Origin: CAZAYP01 sp964489425 [NCBI: uncultured Verrucomicrobiota bacterium]
GTDB taxonomy: Bacteria; Verrucomicrobiota; Kiritimatiellia; RZYC01
DNA: 15,122 nucleotides
Assembly: GCA_964489425.1 (NCBI GenBank)
Contig: CAZAYP010000107.1
Span: 1-15,122, forward strand
Direction: 5' to 3'
Shown here in pieces: positions 6,448 to 12,919 of this stretch (within the stretch, counting starts at the first letter, position 1; each line of letters begins with the position of its first letter). Both the position numbers and the translations under genes were made by a program. The notes beneath the pieces were generated by a model. It did no database searches. It saw nothing but the letters and a program-made list of their open reading frames with translations, and was not told the DNA's origin.

Positions 6448-6930
6448 ATGAGCACGTTTGAATGGAAAGACTTTGACCCCGCCACTGTCCCCACGCCCAG
6501 CCGCGACCCGGTTCCGGCCGGCGAATACGTCGCCGTGATCACGGACAGCGCCATGAAGGACAACAAGGCCGGCACCGGCCAGTACCTGGCGCTCTCGTTC
6601 CAGATCGCCGAGGGCGACCACGAAGGCCGGTTCGTGTGGGACAACCTCAACCTGATTCACCCCAACGAGAAGGCCGTGCAGATCGCCAAGGCGGCCCTGG
6701 CCGCGCTGTGCAAGGCCGTAGGCGTCCTCTCGCCCAAGGACAGCGCCGACTTGCACGGCAAGCCGGTGGTGATCCGCGTGGCCCTGGAGCAGGACCGCGA
6801 CGGCAACGCCCGCAACGCGGTGAAGTCCTATAAGCCCGTGGGCACCCAGGCGCCGGCCGCCCCACAGCTCAAGCCCGCGGCGCCGACCGCCAAACCCGCG
6901 AACAGCGTGCCGCCCTGGAAGAAGAAATGA
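6448..6930 (+). CDS. DUF669 family protein, probable single-strand DNA-binding partner
   Basis: This 160-residue protein has the DUF669 pattern: an N-terminal FEWKDFDPATVP, a PAGEYVAVITDS strand, GTGQYLALSFQIAEG, and a FVWDNLNL strand. DUF669 genes are regular neighbours of phage recombinases, and their products are thought to bind single-stranded DNA. The last 30 residues are an Ala/Pro-rich linker ending in VPPWKKK, a tail also seen (VPPWRK) inside the primase of this operon. AAAGGAG (6434-6440) with a 7-base spacer supports the ATG, although an in-frame open stretch extends far upstream over the previous gene. Confidence 0.87.
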   Translation: MSTFEWKDFDPATVPTPSRDPVPAGEYVAVITDSAMKDNKAGTGQYLALSFQIAEGDHEGRFVWDNLNLIHPNEKAVQIAKAALAALCKAVGVLSPKDSADLHGKPVVIRVALEQDRDGNARNAVKSYKPVGTQAPAAPQLKPAAPTAKPANSVPPWKKK

Positions 6931-6942
6931 ACCCATCCCGGC

Positions 6943-6971
6943 CCCCTCCGTCGGCGGACCCGGCGGAGGGG
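6943..6971 (+). promoter_or_regulatory. GC-rich intercistronic hairpin
   Basis: CCCCTCCG (6943-6950) and CGGAGGGG (6964-6971) pair perfectly over 8 bases with a 13-base loop. It lies in the 54-base gap before the Cas4-like gene and contains the only Shine-Dalgarno-like GGAGG near that start. There is no T tract, so it is not a standard terminator. It may lower translation of the following nuclease or mark a processing point. Confidence 0.4.
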
Positions 6972-6984
6972 CGCCGCCCATACC

Positions 6985-8031
6985 ATGATCGCCATACCCC
7001 AACCCGATACCACCATCGCGCGGATCTACCGCGCCTATGAAAACCGCGAGAACGGCCGGCCGCGCGCCCATCTGGGCGCATCGCTCATCAGCCGTGCTTG
7101 CGAGCGGGAAGCCTGGCTGTCATTCCGCTGGGCTTCCTATCCCGATTACGACGGCCGCATCCTGCGCCTGTTTGACCGCGGCAAACGCGAGGAACCGGTA
7201 TTCATCCGGGACCTGCGCGATGCCGGGGCCGAAGTCCATGACGTGGACCCTGCCACCGGCAGGCAGTTCAGCTTTGCCGAGTTCGGCGGCCACGTCGGCG
7301 GCAGCATGGACGGCGCCGCCATTGGCCTGGTCGAAGCGCCCAAGACCTGGCATGTCCTGGAGTTCAAGACCCACAACGCCGCGTCATTTGCCGCCTTGAA
7401 GAAGGATGGCGTGGCCAAGACCCATCCTGACCACGTGGCCCAGGTGCAGCTTTACATGGGCTGGTCCGGCATGACCCGGGCGTTCTACCTGGCCGTATGC
7501 AAAGACACGGACGAGCTGTACGCCGAACGCCTGCAGTTTGACCGCGCCGCGTTCGATTCCCTGCGCGAGAAAGCCAAGCGGGTAGTGTTCGCCAAGGAAC
7601 CGCTGCCGCGCCTGAGCGATTCCCCGGCGTTCTACAAGTGCAAGCTCTGCATATTCCACGATGTTTGCCATGGACTGGCGTTTCCGCGCCGTAACTGTAG
7701 AACCTGCGTGTTCAGCACGCCCAGGGAAGACGGGGCCTGGCATTGCGAACGCCGGCAACAAACGCTCACGCTGGACGACCAATCCAACGCCTGCGGCGAT
7801 CACATTTTCATCCCGCCGCTGTTGCCGTGGCCGGTCCACAACGTCGCGGACAAGTGCCCCTGCTATGAAACCCCGGCCGGCCTGTTCGCCAATACGCCGG
7901 ACTGCATAGCCGGCCCGGCCAACGTAGCCGGGTTCACGTCGCGGGAACTCGAACGCCTGACCCCGGACCAGTTGCCCGCGGTCATCAAGGCCAAGCAGGC
8001 GTTCGGCGGGGAGGTGTGCCATGCTCCGTGA
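6985..8031 (+). CDS. Cas4/RecB-like PD-(D/E)XK nuclease with Fe-S cysteines
   Basis: The 348-residue protein carries a RecB-type nuclease core: GGSMDG with D109, LEFKTH with E126 and K128, and QVQLYMGW with Q153 and Y157. One cysteine before the core (C39) and three after it (C219, C222, C228) match the four ligands of the Fe-S cluster in Cas4 and AddB-type nucleases. These enzymes resect DNA ends to give single strands, which is the substrate of the Sak4-like and DUF669 proteins upstream. The last 120 residues are an extra cysteine-rich region (C238, C241, C254, C270 and more), probably a zinc-binding module not found in minimal Cas4. The ATG at 6985 lacks a well-spaced Shine-Dalgarno. The end overlaps the helicase by 11 bases. 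There is no sign of CRISPR, so a phage exonuclease role is preferred. Confidence 0.87.
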   Translation: MIAIPQPDTTIARIYRAYENRENGRPRAHLGASLISRACEREAWLSFRWASYPDYDGRILRLFDRGKREEPVFIRDLRDAGAEVHDVDPATGRQFSFAEFGGHVGGSMDGAAIGLVEAPKTWHVLEFKTHNAASFAALKKDGVAKTHPDHVAQVQLYMGWSGMTRAFYLAVCKDTDELYAERLQFDRAAFDSLREKAKRVVFAKEPLPRLSDSPAFYKCKLCIFHDVCHGLAFPRRNCRTCVFSTPREDGAWHCERRQQTLTLDDQSNACGDHIFIPPLLPWPVHNVADKCPCYETPAGLFANTPDCIAGPANVAGFTSRELERLTPDQLPAVIKAKQAFGGEVCHAP

Positions 8032-9592
8032 TTACCAGGTCATGGCGTTCAAAGCCATTTGGGACAACCTGGACAAGCATGTGCTTGCTTCGCTGCCCAC
8101 CGCCTCTGGCAAATCTCACATCATCGCAGAGCTGTGCAAGCAGGCCCTGCAGGTGGCGCCGGGAACCCGCGTGTTGGTCATCGCCCACGTGAAGGAATTG
8201 CTGGAGCAGAACAGCGACAAAATCCGGCTGCACTGGCCTGACGCGCCCCTGGCCCTATACTGCGCCGGCCTCAAGAGCAAGGAAGTCGGCCCGATCACCG
8301 TAGCATCCATCCAGAGCATCTATGCCAAGGGGGACCGGATCGGGGCATTCGACCTCATCATCGTGGACGAAGCCCACCGCATCCCGCACGGCGAAAACGG
8401 CATGTACCACACGCTGTTCCGCACTCAGCCCCAGGCCAGGATCGTGGGCCTGACCGCCACGCCGTACCGGCTGGGCGGCGGCCTGCTCCACGAGGGCGAC
8501 GACGCCCTGTTCGATGACCTGGTTTGCGAGGTTAAGACCGCCGACCTGGTGGAGCAGGGATACTTGGCCCGCATCCGGTCCCGCCCCGGCAGTCGGCAAG
8601 CCAACCTGACCGATGTCCATACCCGCGCCGGCGAGTTCGTCGCCGAAGAGATGGCCGCCGCGTTCGACCAGGGGTGCCTGACCGAAGCCGTGGTTGACGA
8701 CGTGCTCCTTCATGCTGCCGCCCGGCGATCGATCATGGTGTTCTGCTGCTCCGTGGCGCATTGCCACAGCGTCCTGGGCGCGTTCGCGGCCAGGGGCGAG
8801 TCCAACGCCAGCGTGATCACCGGCGGCACGCCGTCGCAAGTCCGGGCTGATGTCATCGCCGACTTCAAGGCCCGGAAGTGCCGCATCCTGATCAACTGCG
8901 ACGTGCTGACCACCGGGTTTGACGCGCCCAACATCGACTGCATTGTCCTGCTGCGCGCCACCCAGAGCCCCGGTCTGTACGTCCAGATGATCGGCCGCGG
9001 CCTGCGCCAGTGCGAAGGCAAGACCGATTGCCTGCTGCTGGATTACGGCGGCAACGTCGAACGCCATGGCCCGATCGACAGCGTCACCGCCGAGCGGGTA
9101 CAGGATCAGGAGCGAGAACAGGTCAAAAAGTGCCCTGGGTGCGGCTTTTATATCCCGGTCCACGTCAAAGTCTGCCGGGATTGCGGCTACCAGTACCCGC
9201 CGCCCGAACCCACGCCGCGCAAGATCACGCACGGGCTGCAGGCCACCACCCTGGACCCGCTGTCCATCAGCTATCCGCGGTACTGGGTTTCTCATGTGTA
9301 CTACATGCGCCACCGGAAACCCGGCCGGCCCGACTCGCTCAAGGTTGTCTATGACGCCGTGCCCGATAGCGATGCGCGGTCCGGGCTTATGTCCCGCTGC
9401 TTCTATGAGTGGGTCTGTTTTGAGCATGCTGGTTATCCCAGCACCAAGGCCCGAGAGTGGGCTTGCCGGCACGGGGTATTCCCCGCGCCCAGGACCATCA
9501 GCGAGGCGTTGGCCTGTCAGTTCGCCACCCCCAAACGAATCACCGTCCGACAGGACGGACAGTTCCCGGAGGTCATAAACTATGAGTTTTGA
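8021..9592 (+). CDS. DEAD/DEAH-box SF2 helicase with zinc ribbon
   Basis: This 523-residue helicase has RDYQ near the start, motif I PTASGKS (26-32), motif II DEAH (116-119), motif III TATPYR (145-150) and motif VI QMIGRGLRQ (322-330), so both RecA-like lobes are complete. A CxxC...CxxC zinc ribbon (C371, C374, C385, C388) follows, then a C-terminal domain with conserved-looking aromatic residues that I cannot assign. It should unwind or remodel DNA at the element's origin or at recombination forks. The start is strongly supported by GGGAGG (8009-8014) with a 6-base spacer inside the upstream gene, and the two genes overlap by 11 bases. The order nuclease-helicase-primase is a common phage replication arrangement. 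Confidence 0.93.
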   Translation: MLRDYQVMAFKAIWDNLDKHVLASLPTASGKSHIIAELCKQALQVAPGTRVLVIAHVKELLEQNSDKIRLHWPDAPLALYCAGLKSKEVGPITVASIQSIYAKGDRIGAFDLIIVDEAHRIPHGENGMYHTLFRTQPQARIVGLTATPYRLGGGLLHEGDDALFDDLVCEVKTADLVEQGYLARIRSRPGSRQANLTDVHTRAGEFVAEEMAAAFDQGCLTEAVVDDVLLHAAARRSIMVFCCSVAHCHSVLGAFAARGESNASVITGGTPSQVRADVIADFKARKCRILINCDVLTTGFDAPNIDCIVLLRATQSPGLYVQMIGRGLRQCEGKTDCLLLDYGGNVERHGPIDSVTAERVQDQEREQVKKCPGCGFYIPVHVKVCRDCGYQYPPPEPTPRKITHGLQATTLDPLSISYPRYWVSHVYYMRHRKPGRPDSLKVVYDAVPDSDARSGLMSRCFYEWVCFEHAGYPSTKAREWACRHGVFPAPRTISEALACQFATPKRITVRQDGQFPEVINYEF

Positions 9593-11648
9593 GCATATCC
9601 CCGCTGAGATGAAGTCCCGGCCGCAATGGGTGGCTTGGTCGCTGGTCGAGCGCGCGGGCAAGAAAACCAAGCTGCCGATCAATCCAAAGAACGGCCAACT
9701 TGCCCGGACAGACGCTCCCGCCACCTGGGGCACTTTCGAGCAGGCCATCCGTACCGGAAAGCAGTTGAACGGCATCGGCTATGTGTTCAGCGCCGACGAT
9801 CCATTCTGCGGCATTGATCTGGACGGCCACATTGACGAGGAACTGATCGCCTGGTTCGGCTCCTACGCCGAACGGTCGCAGTCCGGGACCGGCGCTCACA
9901 TCATCATCCGGGGCGTACTGGGCGACGGCCGCAAGGGCGACAAATACGAAGCCTATGACCGGACCCGCTTCTTCGTGATGACTGGCGATGTGCTGCACGA
10001 TGGCCCGATTGTCGAAGCCCAGGCCAAGCTCGACGAGTTTCTGAAAACCGCGTTCCCCCCGCCAGAACCTGTGCAGAAGGTTGACCTGTCGGGGATTCTC
10101 AAACCGGCTGGCGACGTGCTGGACCTCATCCGCGCGTCTGCCCAGGCCGACAAGTTCAACATGCTTTGGTCCGGCGACTGGACCGTCTACGAATCCCAAT
10201 CCAACGCGGATGCTGCTTTGCTCGCCATCCTGCGGTTCTGGACGGGTGGCGACAAGGACGCCTCGTTTCTCTTGTTTGCGCAATCCGGCCTCTGCCGCCC
10301 CAAGTGGACGGACCGGCAGGACTACCGCGAGAGTACCTGGAAAGCCATCGACAGCGGCCCAGTCTATGAACAGCCGCAACCGCGCGCGGCGCCGGCCGCG
10401 GTTGTGCCCAGCGTGCCGCCCTGGCGGAAGGTGTCCATTGCCCAGGTCATGGAGGCCATCGCCGGCACTGTGCTGGAGCCGTTGGTTGAGGCCATGCGGT
10501 CGCCCATGGACCCGCCCTTGCCGCCGGAGATCGGCCTGATCAAGGCGCTGGTGCTGTGCGGGTGTGCCATCTCGGAGAAGCGATCGCAACCCCGCGACAC
10601 CGGTAATCTGGCCGCGCATACCCAGAAGGGCGTTGACCTTGCCCGCGTCCGCATTATCACTGCCGGCGGCCAGGTGGCCAACGTGCTGGCCATGATCGTG
10701 GCCGAATCCGCGATCGGCAAGGATGTCGGCAACCTGCTTGACCGTGTGGCCCAGTATTCCGGTTGGATGATCGGCACGGCGGGCAGCGAAGAAGGAATCG
10801 CCGACGCCTACATTGCCAAACCCAACGGCCTGCTGACCATCAGCGAGTTCGCCAACTGGCTGGATAAACGCCACTGGCAGAGCAAGGCCGCGTCGTTCCT
10901 CACGCACGCTTTCAATAAGGGCTGGTTCGTCCACGCCATGAGCCGCCGGGCAGACGCTCCGCCGCGTGAATCCAACTACTGCTTTCCCAATATCTACGCT
11001 GCGATTCAGCCCGGCGCCTTGCAGTCCTACGCCAGCAGGATCGATTTGGATTCCGGGTTCCTGGGGCGGTTCCTGGTCGCCGCCATGCCGCAGGCGTATT
11101 TCGGCTGCCCGGTTATCAGCGACTTGGCTAGGCACATCACGGTCTGCCGTGACACACTCGATACGCTCCGCTGCAAGGACTGTGATATCCATCCGCCAGC
11201 CGGCTACAACCGGGACCTGGCCGCTATGTTCATGGACAACCACGCGGAGCCGGGGCCGACCTGGCGCCGGTTGGTGAACGAATACTATCCACGGTTCGCG
11301 CTGTTCCTGTCCATCGCGCCGGACGACACATCACCGCTGATTACCGTCACGGATGGGGCTTGGCAACGAGCGGCCCTGTTGGTGCAGTACTTCTTCGCCC
11401 AGGCGGAAAGCATCCTGACCGACATCCACGAGGATCAACAGGTCAACAGGTTTGAATCTCTCTGCCGCCGTATTCTCACCATCATTCGCGAGTCTGGGCC
11501 TGAAGGCGCTTCCCTTAACCACATCCACGAGTTGTGCGGGCGTGGAACTCGCTCCAATGAACGTCGGGCAGTCTTGGAAGAACTCGAATCCCGCGGCGTC
11601 GTGACCCACGAAAAACATGGAAAGTTGATGGTGTACCATGCCTGCTGA
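9582..11648 (+). CDS. primase-polymerase fused to a DUF3987-like ATPase domain
   Basis: The 688-residue protein begins with an archaeo-eukaryotic primase-polymerase domain (about 1-160): RPQWVAWSL, the metal-binding GIDLDG (D79, D81), SGTGAH (H106) and RFFVMTGD. A primase-linker segment follows (about 205-256, LRFWTGGDKDASFLLFAQSG), then an Ala/Pro linker with VPPWRK (278-283). The region 310-590 resembles DUF3987 replication ATPases. Its P-loop is degenerate, AESAIGKD (374-381), lacking the first glycine and the usual S/T. The last 70 residues look like a winged helix. It should make primers and possibly extend them at the origin. GGAGG (9568-9572) precedes the ATG, and the start overlaps the helicase by 11 bases. 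The ATPase assignment is weaker than the primase one. Confidence 0.87.
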   Translation: MSFEHIPAEMKSRPQWVAWSLVERAGKKTKLPINPKNGQLARTDAPATWGTFEQAIRTGKQLNGIGYVFSADDPFCGIDLDGHIDEELIAWFGSYAERSQSGTGAHIIIRGVLGDGRKGDKYEAYDRTRFFVMTGDVLHDGPIVEAQAKLDEFLKTAFPPPEPVQKVDLSGILKPAGDVLDLIRASAQADKFNMLWSGDWTVYESQSNADAALLAILRFWTGGDKDASFLLFAQSGLCRPKWTDRQDYRESTWKAIDSGPVYEQPQPRAAPAAVVPSVPPWRKVSIAQVMEAIAGTVLEPLVEAMRSPMDPPLPPEIGLIKALVLCGCAISEKRSQPRDTGNLAAHTQKGVDLARVRIITAGGQVANVLAMIVAESAIGKDVGNLLDRVAQYSGWMIGTAGSEEGIADAYIAKPNGLLTISEFANWLDKRHWQSKAASFLTHAFNKGWFVHAMSRRADAPPRESNYCFPNIYAAIQPGALQSYASRIDLDSGFLGRFLVAAMPQAYFGCPVISDLARHITVCRDTLDTLRCKDCDIHPPAGYNRDLAAMFMDNHAEPGPTWRRLVNEYYPRFALFLSIAPDDTSPLITVTDGAWQRAALLVQYFFAQAESILTDIHEDQQVNRFESLCRRILTIIRESGPEGASLNHIHELCGRGTRSNERRAVLEELESRGVVTHEKHGKLMVYHAC

Positions 11649-11650
11649 CA

Positions 11651-11864
11651 ATCGGGAAAAAATCCCGGTTCAAAATCCCGCACCCCGATTTCAAGCAAGG
11701 GAACGGGATTCCGGGATTGAATCGGGATTGACCCAATCCCGTTATTTCTCGTTGAAAATGAAAAAGTTAACCTATAACGGGATATCGGGATATATATATA
11801 AAATAGAAGTAGTTTTCCTACCTATATATGCCCCTATGTGGGCATCTCATCCCGTTTTCCCGAT
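11651..11864. repeat. CGGGAT/ATCCCG repeat array, candidate replication origin
   Basis: Twelve copies of CGGGA(T) or its complement, including the CCCGAT/ATCGGG variant, start at 11653, 11662, 11675, 11684, 11704, 11712, 11723, 11736, 11778, 11786, 11849 and 11859. They occur in both orientations, and many starts are 8-13 bases apart, close to one helical turn. They begin 3 bases after the primase stop codon and enclose an AT-rich stretch. The repeat unit differs from that of the array at 4264-4547. Iterons beside AT-rich DNA and a primase/helicase gene are typical of phage and plasmid origins. Function is inferred. Confidence 0.75.
11741..11845. other. AT-rich unwinding-type stretch ending in a hairpin
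   Basis: From about 11741 to 11829 the sequence is very rich in A and T, including alternating TA runs at 11791-11800 and again at 11823-11829. It ends in the hairpin ATGCCC (11828-11833) / GGGCAT (11840-11845) with a 6-base loop. In an origin such a stretch would be the DNA unwinding element. A pyrimidine-rich strand follows to about 11880, which might also let the hairpin act as a weak terminator for the operon. Confidence 0.45.
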
Positions 11865-12095
11865 TTCTCTTTTTCCCCCTCGTTTGGCTACTTTTCGCCG
11901 TCCCGCGCGCCGGCCGCAAAGCCTCGTTCTTGAGCCTGCCCATGTGGCCATCGGCGGCGACTTTGCCCTCCACAAGGCCCGGGAAGGCCGCTTCCGTGGC
12001 CATAGGCGCGTGGCATGCCCAGATCCGATACAAGATAGCCACCACCCGCAAACCCGCTCATTAACTGCTTACACCGCCCCCCAGGACCACTTCAC
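11865..12095. other. intergenic stretch without a supported gene
   Basis: After a pyrimidine-rich start this stretch becomes GC-rich. Open frames cross it in several directions, but none has a ribosome binding site or a protein I recognise. It may hold a remnant of an older gene. Nothing further can be supported. Confidence 0.4.
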
Positions 12096-12437
12096 ATGAA
12101 ATCCCCCTCCCGGCCAACCTTGTATCGCATCCAAGACGGCCTTTACGGCCTGTTCGGCGCCATCCTCGAGCAGGCGGTCGCCGATTACCGCGCCCTGGTC
12201 CGACAGGGCCATGTGGTCAACGGCGTGCTGACCCCGGCCGCCATGCTCATCACCGACACAACGGCCAAGGCGTACATGACTTGCTATGAGATGATGGAAC
12301 TGATCGAGTTCTTCTACTCTGCCGAGTACGAAAAACTCTGCAACGACATCATGCGGATCCCCATTGACCCGGAGGCGGTTCGCAGCCGGATCGGGCTGCC
12401 CCGGCAGATGCCGCGCCAACTTTCGGGATTTCTATAG
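12096..12437 (+). CDS. small phage/ICE-type protein of unknown function
   Basis: This 113-residue protein resembles in pattern the small proteins often found near replication modules of phages and ICEs: LFGAILEQAVADYRALVRQG, then a helical ELIEFFYSAEYEKLCNDI and a PIDPEAVRSRI tail. No catalytic motif, signal peptide or membrane segment is visible, and I cannot give a function. The ATG has no clear Shine-Dalgarno. Codon use and GC content match the operon upstream rather than the cargo downstream. Its 3' end overlaps the convergent gene on the other strand by 6 bases. Confidence 0.7.
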   Translation: MKSPSRPTLYRIQDGLYGLFGAILEQAVADYRALVRQGHVVNGVLTPAAMLITDTTAKAYMTCYEMMELIEFFYSAEYEKLCNDIMRIPIDPEAVRSRIGLPRQMPRQLSGFL

Positions 12438-12896
12438 GTTTGGCCACGTATTCCAATCGCCCAAGTGGTTCTTCAATTCAAGCTTTGAGCAGGTGGCCCG
12501 ACCGTCATCATGAAGAGTTATTGTAATTTGCCGATAATCGCCCGCCAAGGTTCCCAGATTGTTTTGTATAACATAATTTTTTAGAACGGCACGATCTATT
12601 ATCAAATATGCCCAGCCATCAGCCAGTCTCATTACAAATACAAAATGCAATTCGGGCGACTGCGCTTGATGTATGTTTTTCTCCTTTACGCGATATTGAT
12701 ACATTGTGGATTTTTTCTGTTTTTTGCCCACGGCCGTTTTCACTTGCAATCGCCACATGTTTCCAGTGCTATCATTAACGACAAATATATCGTCGCCCTT
12801 GTCTATTTCCGGCAATGCCGCATTGTAACCCCTGTAACAGAACTCCCCCATGACCGCCAAGTGCCCTGCTTTACCCGTATGCTGTGTTCCCGACAT
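12432..12896 (-). CDS. PD-(D/E)XK nuclease-fold protein
   Basis: The 154-residue product fits the small PD-(D/E)XK endonuclease pattern: GKAGHLAVMGEF with E18, a central GDDIFVV with D35/D36, and RLQVKT with Q51 and K53. A Q-x-K in place of E-x-K is common in this group. The start at 12896 is chosen over 12938 because GAAGGAG lies 6 bases upstream on the minus strand. It begins 23 bases after the stop of the secreted repeat protein on the same strand, so the two are probably co-transcribed. GC content is clearly lower than in the replication operon, a sign of separate origin. It has no signal peptide. Its DNA target and its partner are unknown. Confidence 0.75.
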   Translation of the reverse strand: MSGTQHTGKAGHLAVMGEFCYRGYNAALPEIDKGDDIFVVNDSTGNMWRLQVKTAVGKKQKKSTMYQYRVKEKNIHQAQSPELHFVFVMRLADGWAYLIIDRAVLKNYVIQNNLGTLAGDYRQITITLHDDGRATCSKLELKNHLGDWNTWPNL

Positions 12897-12919
12897 GATA
12901 TTCTCCTTCGAATTGTTTG

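Noticed and set aside
8255-9775. 506-residue open frame on the minus strand
   Set aside because: It is antisense to the helicase and start of the primase, whose motifs are complete. It shows no family motif and is a product of GC-rich codon use.
9573-11243. 556-residue open frame on the minus strand
   Set aside because: It is antisense to the primase-polymerase gene. No recognisable domain or ribosome binding site is seen.
11638-12099. 153-residue plus-strand frame over the CGGGAT array
   Set aside because: It runs through repeats and AT-rich DNA with no protein-like pattern. The repeat structure explains this stretch better.
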